Of a stretch of DNA of 54,134 nt, positions 8,790 to 17,213 are shown one piece after another. The DNA lies in contig DASVVT010000037.1 in assembly GCA_036386415.1 (NCBI GenBank), forward strand, positions 1-54,134, written 5' to 3'. The stretch's first letter is position 1. The number at the start of each line of letters is the position of its first letter. A model generated the notes under the pieces. The model ran no database searches and had not been told where the DNA came from. It saw nothing but the letters and a program-made list of their open reading frames with translations. The stretch is from DASVVT01 sp036386415. Its GTDB lineage: Bacteria; Acidobacteriota; Blastocatellia; Pyrinomonadales; Pyrinomonadaceae. A program made the translations under genes and the position numbers.

Positions 8790-9319
8790 GATCTACGAAA
8801 AGCTCCATGCCCGTAAAACCGGACGCTTGATTGCTACATTCAGGCCACCCCGGCATTCGACGGCGTCCCGTGTTCTTACATACGCCGGAGGGGACATCGA
8901 AAGTTCTATGAAATTCGCTGACTCTACTTCGATACACCTGAGACTGTCTCATATTAACTTGATGAGTGACAAGTAAACAGGTCGCGGCACATTCGTTAGT
9001 GTCTCATCGTCACAAGTCTCTGTGCATCCTCTGCGCCCTGCGGTGTCTCTGTAGCGAGTCTTGTCCGAGATAATTCACCACCGCAGACCCGAGAGAACAT
9101 GGAGGATGCACAGAGAAGGACTGGAACAAGGTCACAACTGCGTATCAAGCGTCCTTGACCTTCGGCTTCACTGGAACTTTTCATTTCATGCGGTGTCTAA
9201 CTGAGCTAAAGAGATCGACCTTCGAGCAGTATCTCTAATCGACCTGGCGCGCGTGCTCTCGTTTAGAGGCCACGCAGGCGATTGAGGGGCGCGCAAAGGT
9301 TCTTGAGGAGGCTGGAAAC
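8790..9319. other. Divergent intergenic region with a K2 palindrome
   Basis: 530 bases between the DUF4097 gene (minus) and exbD (plus). It holds one inverted repeat (9011-9120). I see no tRNA-like cloverleaf and no believable frame. Short open frames here have poor composition and no ribosome site. Confidence 0.6.
9011..9120. repeat. K2 palindromic repeat (CACAGAGA words), inside-out arrangement
   Basis: The left arm contains TCTCTGTGCATCCTC and CTGCGGTGTCTCTG. The right arm contains CACCACCGCAGA and GAGGATGCACAGAGA. The right arm resembles the left arm of the K2 element at 35232. Here the two arms are in the opposite order, as in the two K1 copies at divergent junctions. Confidence 0.7.
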
Positions 9320-9820
9320 ATGAAAGCGAGCGATGGAATACGGGAGACTGTGACGACGCCGCGCATTAACGTCACGCCGCTGATCGATGTGTTGCTGGTT
9401 CTTCTCATCATTTTTATGGTCATCACCCCACTTGAGCCGAGCCGCTTCAAGGCTCAGATTCCGCAACCGCCTCCGTCTGACGAATACCCGCCGCCCAAGC
9501 CCGGCACTCTGACACTGGTCGTCACGGTGGAGAAAGATTTGAGCCTGAGGCTCAATCAGACCGGCGGCATGGGGTCGGCTGAGGACACTGCGAAATTGAG
9601 CGCCGAGCTCTCAAGAATCATTCAGGAGCGCAGAGAGAATCATGCGTATCGAGAAGAGATGAAAAGTCGCATAGACCTCCCCGAAGAGATGCGCATCGAG
9701 AAGACCGTCTATATCAAGGCTCCGCGCTCGGTCGGGTACGGGGCGGTGGCGAAGGTCATAGATGGAGTGAAAGGAGCGGGCGCAGACCCCATCGGCTTAC
9801 AGGTGGACAAACTGGATTGA
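9320..9820 (+). CDS. exbD: ExbD/TolR-type biopolymer transport protein, orphan
   Basis: 166 aa. A short cytoplasmic N-terminus leads to one membrane helix, INVTPLIDVLLVLLIIFMVI (17-36). It carries the proton-conducting aspartate D23 in the NVTPLIDVLLVLLIIFM signature of ExbD/TolR. A periplasmic domain of about 125 residues follows, ending PIGLQVDKLD. Such proteins work with ExbB/TolQ and MotA-like partners to drive TonB-dependent uptake or envelope integrity. No exbB, tolQ or tonB lies within this window, so the partner must be elsewhere. GAGGAGG lies 8-14 bases before the ATG. The insert around RIIQERRENHAYREEMKSRI, between strand segments, makes it longer than a typical 135-145 aa ExbD. Confidence 0.85.
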   Translation: MKASDGIRETVTTPRINVTPLIDVLLVLLIIFMVITPLEPSRFKAQIPQPPPSDEYPPPKPGTLTLVVTVEKDLSLRLNQTGGMGSAEDTAKLSAELSRIIQERRENHAYREEMKSRIDLPEEMRIEKTVYIKAPRSVGYGAVAKVIDGVKGAGADPIGLQVDKLD

Positions 9821-10142
9821 TCGAAAAAGAGCGCGGTTCATAAATCTATCGGGCTCAATAACGAGATCACCCTCGTCACTGAGCCCTTCGTCCTGCGCAT
9901 TGAGGATTCGGAAAATCTCTTCGAGCAGAGCCACCTTTGCATCTCCTCGTATCTTTGATCCTCTCTCTCTAAGCGCGTTCAGCCATTCCCCGCTCAAGCT
10001 TGGCAGAGTATCCGAGTGTGCTATAAGTGTGCTGTAGCCGGACTGCTGCGGCACGTTATAATGCCCGCGCGCGCACCGTTCTCTTCGCGTCGCGGGATGA
10101 AAGATAGTGCGCGGCAAATAAAATTTTCTCATGGAGTAATTG
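9821..10142. other. Intergenic stretch without a confident gene
   Basis: 322 bases between exbD and the ABC1-kinase gene. A minus-strand open frame of 120 codons (9797-10159) overlaps both neighbours. Its middle (WLNALRERGSKIRGDAKVAL) looks protein-like but its codon use is AT-biased at the third position and it has no convincing start. I do not call it. No strong hairpin or repeat was seen. Confidence 0.4.
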
Positions 10143-11825
10143 ATGGGCATCTCGCTCAAATCTGAACACCTGAAGCGTTACAAGGACATCGCCTGGCTCT
10201 TCATGAAGTACGGGCGATCCGACTTGGTTAAGCAGTCCGGTTTGGAGGAAGCGCTCGGCGAGGAATCGACAGTCGTGACCGCAGCGGCTGCGCCCGAAGC
10301 CGAAGAGCTGGCTACCGATCTGGAGAAGATGGGGCCGACCTTTATCAAGCTGGCACAGCTTCTCTCCACCCGCGCCGACCTGCTCCCGATGCCCTACCTG
10401 GAAGCGCTCACAAGGCTTCAGGACGACGTTGAGCCGATCTCATACGATGCGGTCGAGCAGACCATCCAGGCGGAGCTGGGCGTGCGCATCTCGAAGGCTT
10501 TCCCTGAATTCGACCCCGTGCCGATAGCGGCTGCTTCTCTCGGGCAGGTGCACCGCGCCACGACACACGAGGGTCGCGCCGTCGTCGTCAAAGTCCAGCG
10601 CCCCGGCGTTCGGGAACAGATCGTCGGAGACCTCGAAGCGCTCGCAGATGTCGCCAAATTTCTCGACAGCCATACTGAAACTGGAAGACGCTATGAGTTT
10701 CAGCCGATGCTCGCAGAGTTGCGCAAGAGCCTCATGCGCGAGCTGGATTATCGACAGGAGGCTCGCCACCTCGTCACGTTCGGCGACAACCTGAAGGACT
10801 TCGCCTCGCTCGTCGTACCGCGCCCCGTAGATGACTACACCACCTCGCGCGTGCTCACGATGGATTACATACAGGGGCGGAAGATCACTGCGCTGACGCC
10901 GCTCGCGCGTTTAGAGCTGGAGGGGGCTGATCTGGCCGAGCAATTCTTTCACGCCTACCTCAAGCAGATGCTGATCGATGGTTTCTTTCACGCCGACCCG
11001 CATCCGGGCAATGTGTTTCTGACCGCAGATAACCGGATCGCGCTCATAGACCTCGGCATGATCGGGCGGATCACGCCGCGCATGCAGGAGAACCTGCTCC
11101 AATTGCTGCTCGCGATCAGCGAAGGTCGCGGCGACGAGGTGGCCGATCTGACCATCAAGATGGGTGAGCCCAAGGAGGAGTTTGACGAACCCGGCTTCAC
11201 ACGCTTGATCTCCGACCTCGTCGTACAGCATCAGGATGCCAGCCTGACGGAGATAGACGCCGGAAGGGTGGCGATTGAGATCACACGCATCGCGGGCGAG
11301 CGCGGCTTCCGCCTGCCGGTCGAGTTCGCCCTCATCGCCAAGACGCTGCTCAACCTGGATCAGGTCGTGCACACCCTGGACCCGACCTTCGACCCGAACG
11401 CTTCGATCCGTCGTCACGCGACAGAGATCATGCAGCAGCGTCTGATGCAGAGCCTTTCGCCGGGCAACCTCTTCACGACCGCGCTGGAGATGAAGGGGCT
11501 GCTTGAGAAGCTGCCGGGCAGGATCAACAATCTTCTGGAGGCCATCGCCAACAACCAGTTGCAGATTAAGATCGACGCCATAGACGAGGCGCGATTGATG
11601 GAGGGGCTGCAAAAGATCGCCAATCGAATCACACTCGGACTGGTGCTCGCCGCCCTCATCATAGGGGCTGCCATGCTAATGGACATCCCGACATCTTTCA
11701 CGCTCTTCGGCTATCCGGGACTCGCCATCATCTTCTTTCTGCTCGCGGCGGGCGGCGCACTCGTGCTGGCCTTCAATATCCTTTTTTACGATGAAAGAAG
11801 CCACAAAAGCCCTGATTCCGATTAG
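10143..11825 (+). CDS. ubiB: ABC1/UbiB-family atypical protein kinase
   Basis: 560 aa. The ATG at 10143 is chosen because GGAG lies 6 bases before it; a TTG one codon earlier would leave only 3 bases. The ABC1 signatures are visible: GPTFIKLAQLLSTRADLLP (64-82), the alanine-rich nucleotide loop AAASLGQVH (129-137) and VVVKVQRPG with the ATP-site lysine K150. Further on come the catalytic HADPHPGNVFL and a metal-binding DLG in IALIDLGMIG. Two membrane helices close the protein (LGLVLAALIIGAAMLMDI and LAIIFFLLAAGGALVLAFNI). The family supports quinone biosynthesis, probably as an ATPase or lipid-handling kinase at the membrane. The usual KxGQ motif is KLAQ here (A71 for G). No ubi or men genes are adjacent. 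Confidence 0.88.
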   Translation: MGISLKSEHLKRYKDIAWLFMKYGRSDLVKQSGLEEALGEESTVVTAAAAPEAEELATDLEKMGPTFIKLAQLLSTRADLLPMPYLEALTRLQDDVEPISYDAVEQTIQAELGVRISKAFPEFDPVPIAAASLGQVHRATTHEGRAVVVKVQRPGVREQIVGDLEALADVAKFLDSHTETGRRYEFQPMLAELRKSLMRELDYRQEARHLVTFGDNLKDFASLVVPRPVDDYTTSRVLTMDYIQGRKITALTPLARLELEGADLAEQFFHAYLKQMLIDGFFHADPHPGNVFLTADNRIALIDLGMIGRITPRMQENLLQLLLAISEGRGDEVADLTIKMGEPKEEFDEPGFTRLISDLVVQHQDASLTEIDAGRVAIEITRIAGERGFRLPVEFALIAKTLLNLDQVVHTLDPTFDPNASIRRHATEIMQQRLMQSLSPGNLFTTALEMKGLLEKLPGRINNLLEAIANNQLQIKIDAIDEARLMEGLQKIANRITLGLVLAALIIGAAMLMDIPTSFTLFGYPGLAIIFFLLAAGGALVLAFNILFYDERSHKSPDSD

Positions 11826-12171
11826 TCTCTATCCGGCTCATGCTCAGCTTCGCGCGGCTAAGCTGTCGGAGGGGGTACGGAGAGTCAGGTCGCGAGCGGT
11901 ATCTCTCTCTCTGCTCCGACGGCGATGCCTTTGCGTCCTCCAGCGTTTAATCCTTCTCTTCTGTCAATGAATAGACTCTGGATTCCGATTGACGCCTCCG
12001 GATTGTAAGGTTTACTCTTTCACCGCTACCATCGAAAGGTGCAGCCGCTTCGGTTGACAGCAAGCAGGCGATAAGAGCGCTCTCTCCTGGTGGATGTGTT
12101 CGATGTGTCGCCCCTGCAACCCTACCGCTTTAACTCGCTCGAAGATATTGATCGGCTCGTAGGAGAATTTT
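11826..12171. other. Intergenic stretch with a half K1 element
   Basis: 346 bases between two plus-strand genes. At 11928-11956 there is a single arm of the K1 family (CCTTTGCGTCCTCCAGCG then TTTAATCC) with no partner arm, so probably a decayed or solo copy. The rest shows no gene. A good ribosome site (AGGAG) lies just before 12172. Confidence 0.5.
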
Positions 12172-14265
12172 ATGGTTCCTGCAACATCCGTCAATTCAAA
12201 ACCTGTCCAGGCAAGATCATTTCTTAAACGGTCGCTCGGAGGCTCGCTTGCGAATCCGCACATCATGTTCGCGTCCGTGGCTCTCTGGATTATCTTTTTG
12301 GCCGCTGCTGCTGCTCAGCCCCTGCGAGCTGCCACTGCACCAACCGCTTTTATCGAGAAGCCTGTCGCGACCGGCCTGGTCAATCCGACGGCGATGGCGT
12401 TTGCTCCTGATGGACGCCTCTTCGTGTGCCAGCAGGCGGGGGCATTGCGCGTCATCGAAAACGACACGCTGCTGCCGACGCCCTTTATGACTCTGACCGT
12501 TAGTGCGTCGGGCGAGCGCGGCCTGCTAGGCATCGCCTTCGACCCGAACTTTAAGACGAACAACTTTCTCTATGTCTATTACACAGTGGCGACCGCGCCG
12601 ATTCACAATCGCATCAGCCGGTTCACGGCCAACGGCAATGTGGTCGTGCCGGGCAGCGAGCTTGTCATCCTTGAGCTGAACGATCTGAGCAGTGCCACGA
12701 ACCACAACGGAGGGGCGATACACTTTGGAGCGGACGGCAAGCTCTATGCAGGTGTCGGCGAGAATGCTAATCCGGCGAACGCACAGTCGTTCGCTAACCT
12801 GCTCGGCAAAATCTTGCGCATCAACACAGACCCAAACCCACAGAACCGAATCCCGACCGACAATCCTTACTTCAACGACCCGAACGTGACGGGTCTCAAC
12901 AAGGCGATCTGGGCTCTGGGTTTACGTAACCCTTTCACCTTCACCTTCCAGCCCGGCACGGGGCGTATGTTCATCAACGATGTCGGACAAAACGCCTGGG
13001 AGGAGATCAACGATGGCGTCGCCCACTCGAACTACGGCTGGTCTATATGCGAAGGACAATCATGCAGCGGCACGCCGCCCACGGACTACCGTGCGCCGCT
13101 CTACGTTTATAACCACACGACCGGCACGCCGACTGGGTGCGCCATCGTCGGCGGCGCGTTCTACAACCCGCCGGGCGTGCAGTACCCCTCCAACTATGTC
13201 GGCAAATATTTCTTCGCGGATTTGTGCACCGGCTTCATACGCTACGTCGATCCCAACGCGGGGACGCCGATACCTTCATCCTCCCCGTTTTCGACAGGCA
13301 TCTCATCTGCCGTCGATCTACAGGTTTCAAGCGACGGCAGCCTCTATTACCTAGCCAGAGGCGTCAGCACGGGCATCGTCTCCAAGTTCGTCTTTCCTTC
13401 AAACGCGGAGAAGAATTTCGATTTCGATAAAGACGGCAAGACGGACATCGCCGTGTGGCGACCCTCGGACGGCGTCTGGTACGTCAGCAAAAGCTCGGAC
13501 AGCACGATCTTCAGTCCACAGTGGGGACTCGCAGGCGATAAGCTTGTGCCTGCGGATTACGATGGCGACGGCACGACTGACGTAGCGGTCTTCAGACCAA
13601 CGGACGGCTACTGGTATATACGCAAGAGCACGAACGGCGTACTTACCGCACAGCAATGGGGGCGCAGCACGGACACGCTCGTACCCGCTGACTACGATGG
13701 CGACGGAAAGTGTGACCTCGCCGTCTTTCGCAAAGATGATCCGTCGGCGGGCAGCGGCACCTGGTACATCCTGAAAAGCTCGAACGGCACATTTACTGCA
13801 CAGCAATGGGGGGGCAGCACAGACCTGATCGTGCCCGCCGATTATGACGGCGACGGGAAGACTGACCTCGCCGTCTTCCGACCCACGGACGGCTTCTGGT
13901 ACATCCTGCGAAGCTCCGACGGCGCATTCACTGCCAGACCCTGGGGACGCAGTGAGGACAAGCCCGTACCGGCTGACTACGACAATGACGGCCAGGTCGA
14001 TCTTGCCGTGTTCCGACCAAGCACAGGCTTCTGGTACGTCTTGAAAAGCTCGGACGGCACGTTCACCGCACAGCAGTGGGGACTCAGCACGGATACGCTC
14101 GTACCCGCAGACTATGATGGCGACGGAAAGTGTGACCTCGCCGTCTGGCGATCTTCGACCGGCTATTTCTACGTGCTGAGAAGCTCCGATGGAACGTTCA
14201 CGGCTCAACCGTGGGGCAGCGAGAGTCACAATGACATCGCCGTCCCTTCCGCCTATAACAGATAA
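12172..14265 (+). CDS. PQQ-type sugar dehydrogenase fused to six VCBS/FG-GAP-like repeats, secreted
   Basis: 697 aa. AGGAG precedes the first ATG by about 8 bases. The N-terminus is a 31-residue tail followed by a signal/membrane segment (ASVALWIIFLAAAAA), so export is expected. Residues 55-405 form a six-bladed soluble glucose/aldose dehydrogenase domain. It has GERGLLGIAFDP, NHNGGAIHFGADGKLYAGVG with the likely catalytic H178, WALGLRNPFTF with R252, and DVGQNAWEEIN. This family oxidises sugars with pyrroloquinoline quinone. Residues 416-697 hold six repeats of about 45 residues, each starting with a calcium-type DYDGDGKxDLAVFRP loop and ending xPWGxSxDxxVPA. They resemble VCBS/FG-GAP propeller repeats and probably form a second propeller for surface or polysaccharide binding. 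The stop TAA (14263-14265) abuts a palindrome. Confidence 0.88.
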   Translation: MVPATSVNSKPVQARSFLKRSLGGSLANPHIMFASVALWIIFLAAAAAQPLRAATAPTAFIEKPVATGLVNPTAMAFAPDGRLFVCQQAGALRVIENDTLLPTPFMTLTVSASGERGLLGIAFDPNFKTNNFLYVYYTVATAPIHNRISRFTANGNVVVPGSELVILELNDLSSATNHNGGAIHFGADGKLYAGVGENANPANAQSFANLLGKILRINTDPNPQNRIPTDNPYFNDPNVTGLNKAIWALGLRNPFTFTFQPGTGRMFINDVGQNAWEEINDGVAHSNYGWSICEGQSCSGTPPTDYRAPLYVYNHTTGTPTGCAIVGGAFYNPPGVQYPSNYVGKYFFADLCTGFIRYVDPNAGTPIPSSSPFSTGISSAVDLQVSSDGSLYYLARGVSTGIVSKFVFPSNAEKNFDFDKDGKTDIAVWRPSDGVWYVSKSSDSTIFSPQWGLAGDKLVPADYDGDGTTDVAVFRPTDGYWYIRKSTNGVLTAQQWGRSTDTLVPADYDGDGKCDLAVFRKDDPSAGSGTWYILKSSNGTFTAQQWGGSTDLIVPADYDGDGKTDLAVFRPTDGFWYILRSSDGAFTARPWGRSEDKPVPADYDNDGQVDLAVFRPSTGFWYVLKSSDGTFTAQQWGLSTDTLVPADYDGDGKCDLAVWRSSTGYFYVLRSSDGTFTAQPWGSESHNDIAVPSAYNR
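13417..14250 (+). repeat. Six tandem coding repeats of about 135-150 bases
   Basis: The repeats begin at about 13417, 13555, 13690, 13843, 13978 and 14113, each with a GAxTxxGAxGGCGACGG-type start encoding a DxDGDG loop. Repeats 2, 3 and 6 are most alike at base level (ACGCTCGTACCCGC recurs), so recent duplication or conversion inside the gene is likely. The third has an insertion (KDDPSAGSG). Confidence 0.8.
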
Positions 14266-14387
14266 AAAAGCTGTCCGTCGTCCGTGGTCAGTAGTCCGTT
14301 GTTTGTTTATCGCTACTTGCGTCCTCTGGGATTCAAGTACGGGTAGCGAAACAACGGACTACTGACTACTGACCACTGACAGCTTTT
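14265..14387. repeat. M-type palindrome (ACTGACTACT words) between convergent genes
   Basis: The left arm runs from the stop of the sugar dehydrogenase (AAAAAGCTGTCCGTCG, TCCGTGGTCAGTAGTCCG, TTGT). The right arm is ACAACGGACTACTGAC, TACTGACCACTGACAGC, TTTT. A smaller stem (CGCTAC with GTAGCG) lies inside. AAAAAGCTGTC pairs with GACAGCTTTT, so either strand gives a hairpin flanked by T or A runs. It would work as a bidirectional terminator. It ends 3 bases from the S41 protease stop. Confidence 0.8.
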
Positions 14388-14390
14388 CAC

Positions 14391-16115
14391 TTATTCCGAC
14401 GGGTTGCGTGCGGCACGCCTGGCGGCCAGCGCCAACTCGCGTGCGCGCGGCAGCACATCCACGGCGCGGGCGATCTGCGGGTCGTCTACGTTGAAGACCT
14501 GAAAGGCCGTGACCGTCCCGTAAGCTGCCGTGGCGAGGTCGTATCGCAACTGGCGCTCGATGAACGCGCGCTCACGATCCGCCTGCGCTGCCGGAACCTT
14601 GTATGATGTCTTGTTTGAGACGAACTCCTTGAACGCTTTGTAGAGCGCATCCGTCACGGGATAATCCGTCGCCTTCAGATCGCGGCTGAAATCTATAGGG
14701 CTTTGCACCTTGTAGTCGTCAAAGCCACGTATGCGCCCGCTCGTCACTTCGAGCGCGAAAGCGAAGACGGGATCCATCAGGCGCTGCTGTGCGGGCGTAA
14801 TGACACGCGGCTCGACCGTTTCGTCGGGCGAGATGCCGCCGCCGCCATATACCGTGCGTCCCGTGTCAGTGCGGCTTTCCGGGCCGGTCGGCTGCGCCTG
14901 CTCGTTCTTCCTCTCCGAACGCAACGAGCCGCCGCGCGTGTAATAGTCGTAGAAGCCCCCGTTGGAATAGTCGCGCTGAATCAAGCGACCGGAAGGCGTG
15001 TAATACTTGGCGATGGTCAGCATCAGGGCCGAGCCGTAATCGAGAATGAAAGGGTTCTGCACGAGACCTTTGCCGAAGCTGGTCTCGCCGACGATGAGGG
15101 CGCGGTCGTGATCCTGCAAAGCGCCGGCGACGATCTCAGACGCAGACGCCATGCCGCGATTGACGAGCACCACGAGCGGCGTCGTGTCTGGCGACTCGTT
15201 GTCGGCGCGGTAGACCTGGGAGTTGTCACGTGTGCGCCCCTTCTGCGTGAGAATCAACTGGCCGCGCTGGAGGAACGTGTTGGCGACGCGAACGGCTTGA
15301 TAGAGGAGGCCGCCGCCGTTGCCGCGCAGGTCCAGGATCAGCATGTTCATGCCCTTGCCGCGTAAGTCCTCAAGCGCCTCTTGAAACTCGTCCGCCGTCG
15401 TCAGGTTGAACCCTCCGGTCATGGCGACGTAGCCGACGCCCGGACGAATCATGTAAGACTCTGGAATGGAGGGCTGCGGTACGGCGTCGCGTTTGATCTC
15501 GACGGTCTCGACCTGCTTCGTTGCGTTGTGCTCGACCGTCACCTTGACGATTGAGCCGCGCGGCCCGCGCAGAGAATCACGCACCTCCGTATAGGGCTTG
15601 TTGCGCATAGACTCTCCGTTGACCTCCAGAATGCGGTCGCCGAAACGCAGCCCGGCGCGTGAAGCCGGAGAGTTCAGAAAAGTGGCGCGGATGTAGGTGT
15701 TGACCTCGTCATCAATGCGTAGGTCGCCGATGGTCGCCCCGATGCCGTAATACTCCGAACGCTGATCGGCGCGAAACTCGTCAAACTCCGCGCGGTCGAA
15801 ATAGTTCGAATGCGGATCGAGCACGCGCAGCATGCCCGTGATGGACGATTTGAAGATGATGTTGTAATCGAGCTTGCTGCCATCGACGTAGTTGTCCTGG
15901 ATAAGGGTCAAAGCTTCGGCTATGTCCTGCTCAACCTCAGCGGTGGCGGCGGGCGCACGCTCCGGGGCGCGGCTCGCGGCAGCCGAACGATCAGCCGAGC
16001 CGCCCCGCGCCGCAGGAGGCTTCTGCGCGCTGCCCTGCTGCGCATAGATGAAAGTGGGAAGCGCAATGGCAAAGGCCGCCAGCACGCTCAGTAGAAATGG
16101 AAGTCGATTTCTCAC
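14391..16115 (-). CDS. S41-family C-terminal processing peptidase with PDZ domain
   Basis: 574 aa from a GTG at 16113-16115, which has GGAG 9 bases upstream. An earlier GTG at 16128-16130 lacks a ribosome site. A signal peptide (LPFLLSVLAAFAIALPTFIY) is followed by an Ala/Pro/Arg-rich linker, so it is periplasmic. Domains in order are a helical N-terminal part (LIQDNYVDGSK, DPHSNYFD), then a PDZ domain (FLNSPASRAGLRFGDRILEV), then the S41 core. The core has DLRGNGGGLL, NRGMASASEIVAG with the serine nucleophile, and ETSFGKGLVQ with the general-base lysine (about K349). The C-terminal tail has FSRDLKATDYPVTDALYKAF. Tail-specific proteases cut misfolded or precursor proteins from their C-termini. 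The class is firm; a ctpA symbol is not given because several paralogues are usual. Confidence 0.9.
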   Translation of the reverse strand: MRNRLPFLLSVLAAFAIALPTFIYAQQGSAQKPPAARGGSADRSAAASRAPERAPAATAEVEQDIAEALTLIQDNYVDGSKLDYNIIFKSSITGMLRVLDPHSNYFDRAEFDEFRADQRSEYYGIGATIGDLRIDDEVNTYIRATFLNSPASRAGLRFGDRILEVNGESMRNKPYTEVRDSLRGPRGSIVKVTVEHNATKQVETVEIKRDAVPQPSIPESYMIRPGVGYVAMTGGFNLTTADEFQEALEDLRGKGMNMLILDLRGNGGGLLYQAVRVANTFLQRGQLILTQKGRTRDNSQVYRADNESPDTTPLVVLVNRGMASASEIVAGALQDHDRALIVGETSFGKGLVQNPFILDYGSALMLTIAKYYTPSGRLIQRDYSNGGFYDYYTRGGSLRSERKNEQAQPTGPESRTDTGRTVYGGGGISPDETVEPRVITPAQQRLMDPVFAFALEVTSGRIRGFDDYKVQSPIDFSRDLKATDYPVTDALYKAFKEFVSNKTSYKVPAAQADRERAFIERQLRYDLATAAYGTVTAFQVFNVDDPQIARAVDVLPRARELALAARRAARNPSE

Positions 16116-16359
16116 GCTGTAAATCTCCACAGACTAAAAAAGACCCGAAGTCTTAGGCCCATATAAAGAGGAAACTCTGACCGGCAGCCGCACGGGCTGT
16201 GTCACAGGCCAGTATAACATGGACGATGTTGGAGAGTGAGCGGAGAAGGACACGCGCCGCATCAAAAAGTTCACAGGCTTAAAGCCCGTTCGTATATTAT
16301 GTCGAGTTAATAGATGACGGTGACCTCAGTTATTTAATCGCTCGACAGAGGAGGGAAGC

Positions 16360-17127
16360 ATGAGCGACGCGAGCAGTGATTATCGCGGTGGGGATATTAA
16401 GCTCAGTGCGGAGAAGCCAAGGGGGCTGCCGCTGCTGAAACCGCTCTACGGGCTGCCGCCTTACCAGTACACGGACGATGTCGTCATGATGATCGTCTAC
16501 GAAGCCGAAGAGGCCATGATCCGCGAGGTGTTGCCGCGCGAGCTTGAGCCGCTGCCGGGTAATACGGTGGTGATGTGCTTCTTCCTCTGCCCGGATGTGA
16601 CGGGCATCGGCGCGCACAACTTCACGATGCCCTGCATCCCCGTGCGCTACGGCGACTACACGGGTCAGTTTGTGCCCTATCTTTATACGAGCACGGATGC
16701 GAGCCTCGCCTGCTATCGTGAGGGGCAAGGGTGGCCTGCCGTTCTGGGACAGACGGAGGTGACGGAGGCGCGCGGCCATGTGCGCGGGCGCGTCATACGC
16801 AACGAACGCGAGATTATTCGCGCCGAAGCCTCGGTCGGAGGCGAGACGATCACCTCGCTCGATTTCCTCCCGATCATTCTCTATAAGGAGATTCCAGGCA
16901 TCGACGGTCAGACTTGCGACGACGCATACTTCCTGACTTCGACCTCGCTCCTGACAAACCTCAACTTCAGGGCGGGCAGCGGCGAGTTGAGCTTCCCCGA
17001 AGCTGGCGACGATCCCATCGCACGGCTCAAGCCGCTCAAGGTCACGAGCGCGCTCTACGGTACGCTGGACGACCTCTATCCTGAAAGCATCCGCGTGCTG
17101 AAGGATTTGAAGAAAGGGGGGAATTAA
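16360..17127 (+). CDS. Acetoacetate-decarboxylase superfamily protein lacking the catalytic lysine
   Basis: 255 aa, with GGAGG upstream of the ATG. The fold signature is seen as LPPYQYTDDVVMMIVYEAEE, ELEPLPGNTVVMCFFLC, PCIPVRYGDYTGQFVPYLYT and ACYREGQGWPAVLGQTE. True acetoacetate decarboxylase has an adjacent lysine pair in an REIWGxPKKL-type segment; the first forms the Schiff base with acetoacetate. Here that segment is REGQGWPAVLG (120-130), with Ala127 and Val128 in place of both lysines, so decarboxylation by the classic route is not possible. Known family members include enzymes with other chemistry, and this one probably binds or transforms a different small molecule. It is a single gene, divergent from the S41 protease. 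Its TAA stop is the start of a K1 repeat. Confidence 0.78.
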   Translation: MSDASSDYRGGDIKLSAEKPRGLPLLKPLYGLPPYQYTDDVVMMIVYEAEEAMIREVLPRELEPLPGNTVVMCFFLCPDVTGIGAHNFTMPCIPVRYGDYTGQFVPYLYTSTDASLACYREGQGWPAVLGQTEVTEARGHVRGRVIRNEREIIRAEASVGGETITSLDFLPIILYKEIPGIDGQTCDDAYFLTSTSLLTNLNFRAGSGELSFPEAGDDPIARLKPLKVTSALYGTLDDLYPESIRVLKDLKKGGN

Positions 17128-17213
17128 ACGCAAAGGACGCAAAGGTGTCAGACGCAAAGGACGCAGAGAAGCAACTCCTTTGCGTCTTCTTACTTTGCGT
17201 CCTTTGCGTTTTC
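17125..17213. repeat. K1 palindromic repeat at a convergent junction, overlapping two gene ends
   Basis: Arm A (17125-17172) starts with the stop codon of the upstream gene (TAAACGCAAAGGACGCAAAG), with a further GACGCAAAGGACGCAGAG. Arm A-prime (17175-17213) reads CTCCTTTGCGTCTTC, then TTTGCGTCCTTTGCG. The histidine kinase reading frame from the other side ends inside arm A-prime (stop at 17190-17192). Confidence 0.85.

Noticed and set aside
8790..9319. Possible tRNA or small RNA in the 530-base gap
   Set aside because: No cloverleaf, CCA end or T-arm consensus was found. The only structure is the K2 palindrome.
9797..10159. Minus-strand open frame of 120 codons between exbD and the ABC1 kinase
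   Set aside because: It overlaps both neighbours and lacks a ribosome site. Third-position base use differs from local genes. Part of it looks protein-like, so a remnant is possible, but not enough to call.
12012..12266. Minus-strand open frame before the PQQ dehydrogenase
   Set aside because: It is antisense to the 5-prime end and ribosome site of the dehydrogenase gene and has no family features.
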